64,000 bases of DNA from Corbicula japonica (GCA_038501625.1 JAZAYU010000928.1:1-64000), one strand, 5' to 3'. Shown: positions 44,651 to 57,725, counted from the stretch's first letter. Translations and numbers: made by a program. The notes: generated by a model from the sequence alone, not told the origin.

Positions 44651-45059
44651 AATTTTGTTCATATTTCTTTAAACCATATCTTTTTCATTTTTTACTCTTT
44701 TTTCTCTCTGGTCATATATAAAAAGAGTGGGTTATCATTTTAAAATCTTAATTTGTAAAGTGAACTACGGTAAAAATCAAATTGTTATATTTGACTCAGT
44801 TATTATTATTAATGATATTTATATATTGTTTATTGATGTACCTACTTTAAATATTTGACAAAAAGAAGGCTAATGTGACTTCGGTAATTTGGTTTTTCGA
44901 GATTTAAAATGATAGCTATTTTTTAAAAATCAATAATGATTTGAACTTTTTGAATAAGAACAATTATATCTGCAGTGAATTAATGCTTAATTGCATAGAA
45001 ATGTCGAAAATTTTCAAAAAAAAATTCATTACATACGAGTTACATAAAATATCATTAAT
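44651..45059. other. Non-coding, A+T-rich
   Basis: Between the inverted duplication and copy B. Nothing was recognised. Confidence 0.4.
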
Positions 45060-45075
45060 TTAAAATGAATAATAC

Positions 45076-45138
45076 TTTCCAGCAATACTGCAATATCGTA
45101 AAGAGGAGATTCAAACTCTAGGAGACAGCCTGTCTACA
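45076..45138 (+). pseudogene. C1q first-exon fragment (copy B)
   Basis: AGCAATACTGCAATATCGTA, GAGGAGAT and CAAACTCTAGGAG match codons of the coiled-coil exon of copy A (LAILQYRKEEMQTLG) in plus orientation. At about 45137 it changes, over a shared CTAC, into sequence that in copy A lies downstream of the C1q exon (36480). The intervening exon end, intron and C1q exon are deleted. It cannot encode a product. Confidence 0.75.
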
Positions 45139-48013
45139 TAACTAATCTTAACATGATTTAGCGAATGTACTTGGTGAAAAACAGAATTATAATTCACCTA
45201 TCAAAAATATGTGCGGACGTTTCAAAACATTGTAATCAATTATTTATTTAATTCTATAGTGCAGTTTTATTTATTCATCATTTGGAAGAGGTCGTTTCAT
45301 GAGCCAGTTGACTAGACAATATGGACCATAAATAAGAATGGATCTGAGTTTGATTTTGTTAATGCTTAACAATTTTTACTGTTTAATAACGATTTATGAG
45401 ATAAGACATCTTTTTTGTACAATGTTGGAAGTTTTACTAATATATCAAATACATCCTATTCTATTATAAATATTACTTGTCGAAAATAAATACAAACAGA
45501 AAAATAAAGAAGTTTATTTTTAATGTCAAATTATTTAGAAACGATTTATAGATGTATTAGGAATTACTGATATTTTGTATTCTTAATTTTTTTTAATTTA
45601 GCTAATCCTTTTCTTTTATTCTGATGTATTAATCATTTTTTCTATGATCCCAAACGGTTCACGCGCCTTAACATCTTCCTATTGTTAAACGATATTCGAT
45701 ATGGTTTTACGAAAATTTAAAATGCATAATATTATGGTCTACGCCACGCCATGCGAAATCGAGACTCCGATAAGTTGACGTCTTTTTTCGAAATAATTGA
45801 TGACTATACATCAGTCATTGGTCCTGCATCAGTCACTGATAAATTGATATTTTGGTGAGACCCTGAATAATGTCTATTAGAAACGCACATTGTCGTAGAA
45901 TTCCTTGAAAGATGGGAATAATGCTTCTAAATTTCAAAAAGACTAGAATAATAACTACGGTTTAAATTGATTAAGTTCAAAGGTAGTCATAACATTCACA
46001 GACAAAACTTCCCCCTCCCAAAAAATAACAACCGATTTTGCTACGAAGAAAGTGGATACACGTTTAAACATCTTTATTCTGCAATATCAATCCCATTTTC
46101 ACCTTATAGTGCATGCGAGCCCCTCACACCAAATTAATGGAGTCTAAATTCCGAGAATTTCATAGGGTAAATTGTACGCTAAATGTTTAAATATCCCTGG
46201 TTACGTACCGAGTCAAACTATTTGCTTTGAAAACTTCATCGTTATATAAATTTTATTTAGCATTTGCCCAAGCTCTTTCTCTTATTAACTATGAAAACTG
46301 ATTGTGAGAATGTGTATAACATTACAAAATGTAGATGAACATTAGAGAAAATTTCATAGGATTATTAACTGTGTTATTTAAGGAAATATGCTAATGCGCT
46401 TAAACCAATACCCAGAATTTCGCCAAACCACCCTTCACTGCGATTAAAATCTAGGGGAGATTATAATTAAAGGGATCAGAGTAAAATATTAACAAACCCG
46501 ATCCAGTATGAAATTACTGTCAGGGGTGGACTGTGAGAAAGAGAGAGGTTATTATAAAGATTGATTAGTTCAGCGTCTAATCGATGTTTTAATCTATTAC
46601 ATGTAATAAATAAATTCAAAAACAAATATTAATTAATTAATTAATGTTTTATTTATCACACATGAAAGTTGAAGTAAGAATATCAAAAATAACCACATGA
46701 GAGATAGATAAATCATATAGCCAATTTTGAAGATAACACACTTATTTAAAAATTTACAAAAATAGAACAGGAAATATTATTGCTAAGGTACAATATGTAG
46801 TGCGACATTTTTGCCACGTGATTATGGAACTTTGCTGTTTCAACCACAATTGTAACTTGCTGTAAACTTGTAGCAGAAAATCGTTTAAACTGCAGTTATA
46901 ATAAATAACATGAATAAAACAATTGAAAGCCAGATTGTATTAAAATTAAATAAAATATAAGCTTAAAATAACCTATTGAATATTGACCGGAAAAAGTCAC
47001 TTCCCTATACCGGTATTTTGTTTAATTTAATATAAAAATATATGTTCATAAACTTTATTATTATAAAATGTGTTTGTCTTGATATAATATGACGCGGTTC
47101 CATGATTTCGAATGATGCCGTGCTTTTTGTTTATTCAAACATGTTTGATAGTAGGACCATTGTCAAAAATCCATATTTGTTTATATCTGGGGACCATATA
47201 CCTCTTATCATGGAATGGTATCTGCATTGACGGTTCCGTGTGCACATATGCATGGACTAAAACTGTACTCAGTCTGTTTACTGATAAAAGCAGTGAATTG
47301 CGCTCAAACCGGGGCTAGGCGGTGTTGGCAGTAACATGCATTTCCATTATTGCCCATGAACAGGCTCAAAGAGATCCTGCAATATTTTCATATTTGTCTC
47401 GTTCGGTGGTTTTCATAGTTTATAGTTTTCATCTATTTAAAGAAACTTTAAAGTACTTTGCAAACACGTCACAATGCTTTTATAACATATCCTGATAATC
47501 CTGATAATATGATAAAAATTAAAGGTCGTTATCTATGTCAGTGATGATATTTAAGTATCGATTGAAATAAAATCATGTAAGTAACAACAAACAATAAATA
47601 TGAATAGATAAACAAATACCGTAACGGTTAATGTAATTTGGTTCGTTATGAATTAAGGTGCTTTCTTGAAGATTTTTTATCGATTTATTCAGATGTTTGA
47701 AAACAAGTACATTTACCTTAGTTCGTCTTTCTATGAATGTTAAAAGAATTATAAATATTATACATATAAATGAATTATAAATTACCAGCTTTACTTATCA
47801 GGCATTATTCACCGACTTATTACATGGTGCCTTATTGCGGTAAAGTTTTTACGTAACCTTCCGGTCACAGCCATATTATAATTTCGTTTGCAGCTTCTAT
47901 TATTAAAATAACTCAATTTGAATAATACGATACATTATTTCTTGCAAGTATTGTTAACGTGTTTCTTTTTATAGCCTCACAAATGTTAAATGATCGAATT
48001 GAACGTATTTACA

Positions 48014-50030
48014 CAGTGCCTAAGCGTACAGTTAACCGAAACGGAAGTTGCTGATCTGTACGCCGATGATCACATAGTTGCTTACAGAAAAACCTGCGAC
48101 ATCGAATTATTTATTTTTAAATAAACCAAATTTAATGTGCATTTGGAAAAAAATATTTCTGTGGTAAGTACAACGTTAATTGTTAGTCCTGCTGTGATCA
48201 TATAGACTTAAAGGAAGGGTTAGTATTGTTATAATCCATCATCGTTCCCAACTCGATCAGTGAAAATAGGATCAAAACATTTAACAAAACGGGACGTTTT
48301 GGGTTCAAATTTCTTTGTGTAAATAGATTTTGGACCATATTTGTGTTGGTATAGGAACAAATTCATTTATTCAACGTGTGTACTTTGTTGACCTTAGTTT
48401 GAACGACTTGGCAACGAGAAAATGATACTTTCTTTATGTCACTGTAAATGATAAGACTGTACGCATAGTTGCAACTGTACGCGATCGTTAGTTGTTAACA
48501 TAGGCCTAACATCTGTACGCATAGTTGTCAAACAGATCATTAACAATTTATGGTTCCAGTTAATCCTTTCTGATTATATCGACAGGTTATCATTTTAGCT
48601 TTTGTTAACCTTAATAATTCTTGCACGAGAATCTGAAAAATTGCATATTTTTCAACAAATGTGCTCATTCTTTTAATAATATAATTGTATAAACAAATAA
48701 CTGATCTTGGTTTCTGTTTCAAAGTCAAATTTGTTTTTAAATCTCTTGTTAGCTCTTTATGAAAAGAGGCGTGAACAAAAACAACTATAGTCCAACCGAG
48801 CTATATCAGTGGTAAGACTGTGTAAGATATGTAGAGGCCCACTGTAATGTTTTCATTTCTTCTCTGAAGTGCGAACAGTAGAAGCCATAATTTAGCTGGA
48901 CAAATACGCGTTAGTACATCAACCATAGTTTCTACAGATTTCATAGAATGCTCAAATCAGATTAAAATAATCCCTGAAATATACAAATGAAAGTCGGCCA
49001 AAATGAAATCCAACTCGAATTTTAACGACCCTTAACATGAAATTCTTAGCGGTTGCAGACGTATTTGTAGACTAACTTAACTCGGTCACGAAGTGGTGGA
49101 TTCCAAACTCTGAAACCACTTAATGGAATTTTCCTGTCAAAGACCAGATTGTTAAAGTCTTTATGATTTTAGATAATATTTGTGCATAATGTATATTTTT
49201 GCCAACATCGGCAGGGATTTCAGCAGGTTTATACTAGGTTTTAATTAATGTCACAATCAGGGGATTTAGAATTTCTAGCAATTATCGATATCTTAATTGC
49301 AAAGTGTACCAATGCGTTCTTATGATCCAACAGTAGGTCAGAAAAAAACCTATCAATTTATAGCTCAAAACTTGCTTGTCATATTAATTTAATTAATTAA
49401 ATGTGATCATACATGTATAAGGTTTTATTTTAGATAAATAATACATTAGAGTTGGTTGATTCTTTTGATTGATTCATTTAACATGGTCACATCATTGATG
49501 CTTTTCACTTGATCAGTATATGATGCATTTATAATCGCAACTGTTCGTACAGTCTGACATTGCAGTACTGCAACTTTGCGTACAGTCTTGTCACTTTCGG
49601 ATGCTGCACAGAAGGACCATTTTCTCAGTGCTTATTCGTTCAAGCACCATTCAACGCATTTTGTGAGCTTTGGATATGATTTTTCTTTCTGGGGAAATCA
49701 AATATATACCTTTCCAGTATATACATGATAAAATATGAGGTCACAAATGCAGATTTTCTCCACTCTTTTTCCCCATTTTGTATTGATCAAGTGTGAAAAG
49801 ATTACAGATTACAACTTAACTAGCCGTTAGTTCAAGACTTCAAGATCACAATAAGACTATTAATCAACGATTTACTTACTATAAAAATAATGTCTGCACA
49901 TAGCACGTTTAACTTGAATATATTTTACAAATAAAAAGCCGATGTCGCGTGTTTTTCTGTAAGCAACTATGTGATCATCGGCGTACAGATCAGCAACTTC
50001 CGTATCGGTTAACTGTACGCTTAGACACTG
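48014..50030. mobile_element. 2.0-kb hAT-like non-autonomous element
   Basis: Inverted ends of about 100 bp: CAGTGCCTAAGCGTACAGTT at the left and, reverse-complemented, CAGTGTCTAAGCGTACAGTT at the right, continuing through CGGAAGTTGCTGATCTGTAC. Subterminal CTGTACGC motifs recur near 48460-48530 and 49560-49590. Flanks TATTTACA (48006-48013) and GATTTACA (50032-50039) suggest an imperfect 8-bp target duplication. Copy A lacks the element. CAGNG ends and 8-bp duplications are hAT features. No transposase frame was seen. Confidence 0.7.
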
Positions 50031-50313
50031 TGATTTACATTGTGTGTACCATCAAAACTCGTCACTATATTACCAATTGCTCCGATGTGATAATGTGCAC
50101 AGGCGTATTCTTGCTAGCTTGCTCAAGTTCACAGTTTTTCATGGTGTAAAGTCAAGTAAATTTGGTGCATGTGGACCGTCCCTGACGAGCCAAGCAAATA
50201 TAAAGGTATATTATTATATTCTTTTAAGTGTTATACAACATTCATTTTGGCGCGTATTTAAACCTTCATAACTTAAATTTAAATTTTAAAACTTAACCTC
50301 GAGATACAAATTT

Positions 50314-51668
50314 TGGTGGCCCCTGTGATAATGCGCAATGCCTGATTTTGTACTTTGTCTAAGGCTTGCTGATTCGTCTAGGCTGTTGTGGACCATGTGG
50401 CTGAGCTATATTCCATTGTGGGTCGTACTGTGCCCTGATAGATGGTCTTCAATATTTGCTCATTCGCACCCCAGGTTGTTCCAGCAAGTTTGCGCATCAT
50501 GGCTAGTTTTCTTCGTGCCGTCCCTTCTATACGGTTGATGTGTGGTTTCCAAGTTGATGTGTGGTTTCCAAGTCTGCCGCTTATCAAACGTGACCCCAAG
50601 GTATGTGGCTTCGTCTTCCTCCTTCAGTAGTGTTCTAGCCAGCATAACCTTCCCAGCTTTCTGTTTTGTTGACAAGGTGAACAGTGTGGTAGACGACTTC
50701 TCCTTGTTGATCGTAACGCACCAGTCTTTGGCTCATGCTGCAAGTGTGCCCATAGCTCCTTGCATTCTGTACGTGGCTGTAGAGGCGTGTTCTTCTTTGC
50801 ACCATAGCACCAGGTCATCAGCATAGAGAGCAGCATAAACTCCCTTTGGCAGTTCAGACACCAGGTCATTGATGAAGACCAGGAAGAGTGTCGGGGACAG
50901 GACTCCTTGTGGGACACCATGGCGTAGCAGAAACTTCCTACTGTTGGCTTGGCTCAGGCTGACTCTGGCTCTTCTGTTGAATAGATACGAGTTGATTCAT
51001 TGCAGCATGGCCCCACCAACTCCATTCCTAATGAGCTTCACTTGTAGCCCTTCTGTCCAGACTTTGTCGAATGCTCTCTGTATGTCGATCCATGCTGTAA
51101 GGACCACCTTGTTTTCTTGAAAGGCATCTTTGACTTCCTGTGCTAGGTATGTAGTCTGGTCTTCTGTGGTACGACATTGTCGGAAACCAGCCTGTTCAGA
51201 TGACAGCAGGTCGTTGGTCTCCAGGTACCACTTCAGGCGTGCATTTACAATCCTCTCCATTGTCTTTACTACACAGCTGGTGAGGCTGATCGGACGGTAG
51301 CTGGCTGCCTTCTTTGGGTCCTTCCCTTTTTTGAGTATAGGGATCATTGTCGCCTCTCTCCAGATCTGAGGTAGCTGCCCTTGTTTCCGGCTGTAGTTGT
51401 AGAAGTCCAGGAGTTTGCAACTTGCTGTATTGCCCAAGTGTGACATCATCTCGTTGGTGATACCGTCTGGACCTGGAGATTTTTTTGTCTTCAGCTGTCT
51501 GAGAGCTGTCTGTAGCTCGTGTAGTGTCAGGCGCGAATCCATACACTCTGACGTACCCTTAGCTGTTTTCCGGTCCCTTTGTTCTCTTCTGGCTTCTCTC
51601 TGTCGTTCTCTGTTGATGGGGATGTCACTGACATCTCTGTAGTTTTCTGCAAAGACATTTGCCGACTA
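50314..51668 (-). pseudogene. Non-LTR reverse transcriptase, broken
   Basis: Read on the minus strand. 51542-50997 holds the fingers and first palm motif: KTKKSPGPDGITNEMM, YRPISLTSCVVKTMERI, EQAGFRQCRTTEDQTT, AWIDIQRAFDKVW. The frame continues past an in-frame TGA (51001-50999) with HGVPQGVLSPTLFLVFINDL, then the catalytic LYADDLVLW and YLGVTFDKRQTWKPHI. A 19-bp tandem duplication near 50533-50571 shifts the frame; the thumb resumes with ILKTIYQGTVRPTMEYSSATW and QALDKVQNQALRIITGAT. Endonuclease and RNase H regions are absent. Motifs suggest a Jockey/I-group LINE; clade not assigned. Its end coincides with the border of copy B. Confidence 0.85.
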
Positions 51669-51746
51669 CACAAAGAATGCTTGAGAATAATTATTATTGT
51701 GTTTTGTTAGGTTTTATATCATTGTATATACATCGTATATTTTAAC

Positions 51747-51870
51747 CCCCATTGGAAATTTGTTTTGCCACTGACCGTTCCAAGGCGGTAACCCCAAGGT
51801 TTCTCTATGCCGTCTATTGTTTGTGACGTCTTATTTGAATTGACATACTTATAACAACATATGCTCTTAG
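51747..51870 (+). mobile_element. Family R 3' block fragment
   Basis: TTTGTTTTGCCACTGACCGT and TCCAAGGCGGTAACCCC match the block core, followed by a decayed GTTTGTGACGTCTTATTTGA end. About 120 bp survive. Confidence 0.65.
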
Positions 51871-52049
51871 GAAAACACACATATACACACATTTACATAG
51901 TCAGACTGCTTTAAATCTGCCACTCATTTATGCATTTGTTCAATGATATGCACATGTAAGGCTTCTTTAGTTCAAACATATTAATTTCACACTGATTGTC
52001 ATTAAGGAAGTTTTTTCTTCAAATTATATCACGCTTGATAACCACTTTC

Positions 52050-52190
52050 TGGGTTGCAAACCAGTACTCGCACAGAATGTGAATTCTGGTGAAACTGCAG
52101 ACGAATCTCATCCATGTTGGGATTTGAACCCGGATCTGGAGTCCGTCCGCTCTAACCCTAGACAATTGTTCTCCACAGATCTTGTTTAAA
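52050..52190 (-). mobile_element. tRNA-derived SINE fragment
   Basis: The minus strand reads GGGTTAGAGCGGACGGACTC, then CAGATCCGGGTTCAAATCCC, a good B box, then a GATGAGATTCGTCTGC body. Only the 3' half of the tRNA head is clear. The antisense open frame at 52019-52225 is part of it. Confidence 0.55.
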
Positions 52191-53639
52191 TCATCAGCCA
52201 GTGATTTATGCATAGAATCGATCAAATGTCGGCTGCTTTAAATTTAACAATAGTCAGTATGTAAACATTCCATTAGTTGTGTTTTAATCAGTCAAGGAGT
52301 TATGCATTTTGATTCCGTCGCAATCGAAGACATTTTATAGACCAACTTTTTTGTTTTTAATATCACCAAAAGAACAAAGTTAACCAGCCTTCCAAAATAA
52401 ACTTCTCATAGTTTGCTAAGCACCAAGTTAGCCGTACATCATAGTCAAGTCTACTTTATAAGTAAATAACATTGAAAATCGTTTGTGATGCATCGAGATT
52501 GTCTTCCGTGTACACATAACCAAGAACGACAGTCATGCACATGAGGTGACAATGTTTTTTTCACATTATTAATTTATCAGTATTCAATTTACACTGCATA
52601 CATGTGCCCGACATTTCTAGGTACTAAATCTTTACTTTCACTTGAAAGACTGAATGTTTATGAATGAATTAATAGCATATGGGAATGTAATAAGACATTC
52701 AAAGAATGAAGATATCGGTGGTTCTTTTTGTGTTTGAATTGTCAATAATTAATTTTTCTCATATACAATAGCTCATTCAAATTCAAAATAAACTTCTAAT
52801 AACTGGCATAAAGCAGAAGATGTATACAATATATTCTTGATGCGTAGCAAACTTTGAGTAGTAAATCATCGATGTGTCTTCCATGATAAGGTGTTTGTTG
52901 AAATGTGTGCATTGTCATCAAATTGGAGAATACTGATCCAATTAGTAAGTTTATAAGTGATCGTCGACTTTCTTGGTCTTATATTGAACCCGAACACAAG
53001 TAGTTCTTTTAAAAAGAGATCAACATATTTCAGTATGTAATAGTGACATTTATAGCTGAAATTTATAACTGACATTTATAACTTATATCCATTCATCTCA
53101 GCTTAATATATGTGTTGAGTGTTTTTAAAGTATTGAACAAAAAACTGAATTGCACTGTATACGTTTGATCTTTTTTCAAAATATTACAGCTGGACTACAT
53201 GTATATTAAATTACAATGTCAGCCATATATCTCTAAAATGTGATGTTTTGCTTGTGTCGTTTTAAAAAATGCAGACCTTGATTACTATTAAGTGTAAAAA
53301 CATTTCCTTAAGTTCTAACATCGCATGCACTCGCTCAGATAAGATCGCAACAAAGTTGTAACACAGAAGACTTTCGTGATGCTTTAGATGTTTATTTCCC
53401 ATTTCACATTTAACATTTAATGTTTTTTCACAATCTATTTAAGGTGGCAAATATATTTTCCTGTATAAATTGAAGACACGGCAATATAAGTTCATATGGT
53501 TCTCAAATTATATATATTTTGAATGTTTGATTCATGGGTTTAAATATACTCGAACTTTCTAAACCATAATATATCTTCTTGTCTTTTAATTTGGTGCATA
53601 ACTTATACATTGATAAATTATAACTACAATATACTTATA
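52191..53639. other. Non-coding, nothing recognised
   Basis: A+T-rich sequence between the SINE and the right copy of the inverted duplication. The open frame at 52866-53075 is unsupported. Confidence 0.45.
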
Positions 53640-55600
53640 TTAAATGTAACGATCATGAGAATGCTAGGTGGCTATAGCCAGCATTACAATGTTACCTGGT
53701 CAAAGCCGCATAAGCATGTTAGCTCATCACTGGCATGTGTAAGTAAAGTAAAGCCAGAATAAACAGAACTGTTGAGTTCAGGAAAGCAAGCAGAAGCACG
53801 TGGGCTGGTGATATGATCATACACTGTAGCCAGCATGATCACGTTTAAAGCCACTTCTTATCAGAGTGTCAATGATTGTTGTTGCACCCTAGAACCTTGT
53901 TTGTATTTCGGCGTCAAAATATAAATTGCTACTTTCTGTTTCAAAAAGAAAATGGTCATACTATAGCAGGTCTCTCGTGTTTATGGCTTTGTTGGAGGTT
54001 GTGGTTTCTAAATGCGGTATTTTCCTGATATTGATTCATCCGTTAAAACAACTCCTGTCAATATACTTTCAATAAAAAGAAGCTAATAGCATTGTAAATC
54101 ACAAGGACGGGTACTCAGTGATCTTTCAGAGTCCAGACTGAGCATCTGGATTCAAATCAGCAATAACACGATGACGATTATAAAAGAAACAAATCAATCT
54201 TCTAGGTTTCTTTTCAAGATATCCCCAATGTGAATTACCTTGTTGAAATTATAGTGATTTTAAACTACACCTGTGTTTGGTTAATTAATAAAACTTACAA
54301 ACGTATTTACTTAATGTCTGATACCGATAAATTGTTTTAAATGTTTTTGTTATGCAAAGATAACTTTCATTGAAATAATTAACATCATTCCAAGCTCTAG
54401 AAATGCAAACAAGCTGTGAGATATAAACCCCGTAATATGTTGCTTGAGGAAAATCGACGAATCAAGAGGTAAACCAAACTATATATTATAATTAAAATAG
54501 TCTACCCGGTATTTTATCATATATTTTAGTAGAAGTTACAATGTGACAATCGCGATCACAAAAATACCTTTTGATGTAAGATATTCATTGTTGAAAGCCA
54601 TCATGTTTTGTTACATTTTGCTCGCGCTTGATGTTAGAATGTAATTTCTATAAATACATATTCAGGTAAACATAAGCAGGACATTAATATATGAAATTTT
54701 ATGTAAACAAAATAAGATAAGTGTAGGTTCTGTCCTCTGTAGAACATGAACGAACCTCCATCTCTCCCCAAGTACCTAATGAATAACTCAATCAGCTGTT
54801 ATAAGTCATTTATCCCGATCTTTAATTTTACTTGACTTAACGTTCAACTTTTACATGTGTTAGTCGTGAGATCCTGATACGGCACGTGCGAGGTAAGGGC
54901 GCCGTGGAACCTGAGTTAAACCCCATGGATCAAACGATTTGCCGCTGAGCGTTTCACGACGCTTGATAGTGCTGTCTTTTTGAAATCAATCATAATATGA
55001 AAACATTTATTTCCTTTCATATTTTGACTGTTATGTGGAGAGGCTGTGTTAAAAATGAGGACTATTTTATGAAAAGTGTACTTTTTACTGTTTGAAAGTA
55101 CAAACGGTTATTTAGAATTTTAGATATTTATCTGTGTTTTATCAATTTTAAAGTGTAAGATTTGTGCACTGTAGAACACTGACGAACCACCCATCTACCC
55201 TATTAACCCATTACTTCTTTGTGTTTTATAAACTATCAATTGTAGAATTCGTGCCCTGTTGGACATGGACGAAGGCCGCCCCCGCCCCCTATATTTACCC
55301 ATTATTAATCTGCGTTTCAAATTGTCAAAGTCGTAGGGTGCTTTAAATATGGCAACCATTTTGATTTGATAATAATACATTGCCAAATTGAAATACATGT
55401 AATATTTTTTCTTGCAATTTGGTTGAATAATTGAAGCTATGATAATTCTATTTAAATTCTAAATAAAGAAACATTTAGATGAAAACCACAACTACAAATC
55501 ATAAGGGTGCATATAGATGACATCAGTTGATGAAACCTCAAGATAGTTTTATCTTCGACAACAGCAGGTTTCGATATGAAATGCTTCTTTTAATAATGTG
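53640..55600 (-). repeat. Inverted segmental duplication, right copy (pair with 41620-44530)
   Basis: Reverse counterpart of 41620-44530. It carries its own decayed family R pieces (54080-54300 minus; 54850-54970 plus in the shared arrangement). It lacks the 770-bp SINE plus family R insertion; its uninterrupted sequence runs through 55165-55320. Open frames at 55164-55346 and 55195-55398 are not conserved in the other copy. Confidence 0.7.
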
Positions 55601-56950
55601 AACTAAGGCACTGCCTCTTTCGGAACCGACGCATCGAAAGTGAAGGATATCGTTTGTTTAACAGTAAAACAAAGAAACAAGTCATTAGTTGTTGTTTTAC
55701 TTTTAAATCAAACCTGGTCAATGTTGTAAGACGCAACACTATATCTTAATGAGGTGAATACTTCTGCGAAATTTGGAATAATCATGTAAAAACTATGTAG
55801 TTGAATACACCAGCATGCATGAAAGTCCTTAGTTAAACAGCAACAAATTGTGATCAAAATGCAAGGCTGACTGATGGTATTACGAGACAATATTGACTCA
55901 TAAAAATCTAGTTAACAAGGTAAGTTGTAAAACATCATTACACAACACCTGAATTCTGAGTTAAGATATGGTAACACCAAGTAGAGCAAGTAGCAAAGCT
56001 TGTCATATTTTTTGAATATTCAAGCTAGCAATCAAAAAATTCTATTGGGTCTCCGGAATTAAAATAATACTATAAGTGAGAGTAGAGCGATATATTGACC
56101 AAATAGAATAAAACATTCAAATTAATCAATAATAAGAAAACAAATGCTGAAGGAGTCTATTACTATTTTCTATGGTTCCATCAATCAGCAAATTATAAAT
56201 TATATTGATGGTGTTGTTCAGTTAGTGTTGGTCAATAAGGTTAACATTAAAAAGCTTTTTTATTATTTGACATAAATTTCTCAATTGACACTGGTCCATT
56301 GTGTAGACAACATGAACAATTAATAGCTTTTTGCTTTTAAAAATTTATTTGTTGACAGTCAAAACTGATTTCAAATATTTTGTCACTTAAAAATGAAATG
56401 TGTCAAATTACATTCATGCTTTATGCTCTGATAATGACTACACGTATCCCGACTGACGTACGCTTTGGAGACCCTTTTTGTCGCATGGACAACAGTATAG
56501 TCCCGTGTCAACCAATATTTTTGGTATCTGGTCTGGATTTAAACTGTTTGCTTCTTGGTCAGAAATGACCTCATGAATCTAAACGTAAACAGAATAGATC
56601 TTGGTCATAGTGCACAGATGAGCCTGCTAAACCGGATATACACTCGTCACTAATGAGATAAAGGGTGTATTCATGAAGTAAAATGTCAAAAGAAACCAAA
56701 CATAGTAATTTATATTCGAGCACAGGTAGATTCAGTGTGATGTCTCTGTATTAGTATTATACATTCATGCAGCTCTAATACATGAAAATAAAGAAAATTA
56801 ATGCAAACCTTGTATCTGTTAACTCTGGTAACCTTCATACTCTGTGCCATTGATGTCTACTGATTCTGCATAAATATCAACTCTATAACCTTCACATTCA
56901 TTGTGATACACATCTATCCCTCATAGTTAAGTTTTTTTAAGTAAAAAATG
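55601..56950 (+). repeat. Dispersed repeat, second copy (see 11070-11350 and 12780-13400)
   Basis: Starts with AAGGCACTGCCTCTTTCGGA and ends near the TCATAGTTAAG stretch. It is collinear with the two intronic pieces at 11 and 13 kb, but its middle (55900-56330) replaces the reverse transcriptase found there. Frames at 55708-55890 and 56380-56568 are not conserved. Confidence 0.6.
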
Positions 56951-57012
56951 TTTATTTAAAATTTTACTGACTTATATTTTATTACTTACAGCTAACTTAA
57001 CAATAGAAACGT

Positions 57013-57042
57013 AAATTGATTGATTGATTGATTGATCGATTT
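57013..57042 (+). repeat. (ATTG)n microsatellite in the C1q intron
   Basis: TTGATTGATTGATTGATTGA lies about 280 bp before the C1q exon. Copy A has the same motif in reverse at 37918-37960, in its C1q intron, so intron sequence is shared as well as exon. Confidence 0.7.
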
Positions 57043-57318
57043 AGTCTAAACGCCAGCTATAGTGTACGTAAGCATCTACCTGGCACTCGTCATTCTTGAT
57101 AATAATTTGATGATAATCATTTCCGTAATAAAAGCGATGATTGTATCAGAAATACTACATCAAATATAGTAAACCATTCTATACGAAATATTCATGAGTG
57201 CAAGGTAAATATACACACTATTAATTTCTACATGTACATTTGTTTTTTCTGTTAAATGTGTAATACATCATGGAATGACCTCGAATTTATTATCTGGCGT
57301 CACATTTGTATTTTTCAG

Positions 57319-57725
57319 AAACGATTCGAGTACCAATGACAGCTTTCAGTGCTACAAATCCTTCTAGTTCAACATACAGCTCCAACCAAGTGTTGATTCT
57401 ACGAGATACTTCCATAAACGAAGGTTCTGGCTACAACGGGACGACAGGAGAATTTACTGCGCCTCTTGGTGGACTGTACCTCTTTGGTGCACATATGTGT
57501 GCTCCCGCTCAGAGCAATGCGTTTATCGCTGTCGTTGTAGGAACTAAAGATGTCGCACAAAGTGGTCATTATGATTATAATGCTAACGTCTGCAGTTCAG
57601 TCAGTACTGTCACCAAATTGATGTGCAAAAAGGGGAAGGTGTTCTTAAAGGCCAAAGCTGCAACGAAGCTCATCACAGATGCTTACAGACAAAGTTCCTT
57701 TACTGGCGTTCGCCTCCGCGATTAA
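57319..57725 (+). CDS. C1q-domain exon, intact (copy C)
   Basis: Acceptor TTTTTCAG ends at 57318. The exon begins in the second position of a codon, the same phase as copy A, and runs 135 codons to TAA at 57723-57725. It encodes a whole C1q jelly-roll: IRVPMTAFSATNPSSS, DTSINEGSGYNGTTGEFTAP, LGGLYLFGAHMC, FIAVVVG, GKVFLKAKAATK and closing SSFTGVRLRD. The family forms secreted trimers that bind microbial or self ligands. No signal peptide or coiled coil is encoded here, and no first exon was found between 55.6 and 57.3 kb, where a dispersed repeat ends about 50 bp before the intron microsatellite. The exon may therefore be an orphan, or its first exon lies beyond what I can recognise. AATAAA near 57973 could be a polyadenylation signal. 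Confidence 0.8.

Larger units (their letters stand above)
45060..50313 (+). repeat. Duplicated C1q-locus segment, copy B
   Basis: Plus-strand counterpart of copy A, beginning in the C1q first exon and ending at CCTCGAGATACAAATTT (about 50297-50313), where a reverse transcriptase abuts. Relative to A it lacks the C1q exon, the 4.38-kb element and the SINE, and has gained the hAT-like element at 48014. Open frames at 47112-47318 and 48540-48728 have no counterpart. Confidence 0.75.
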
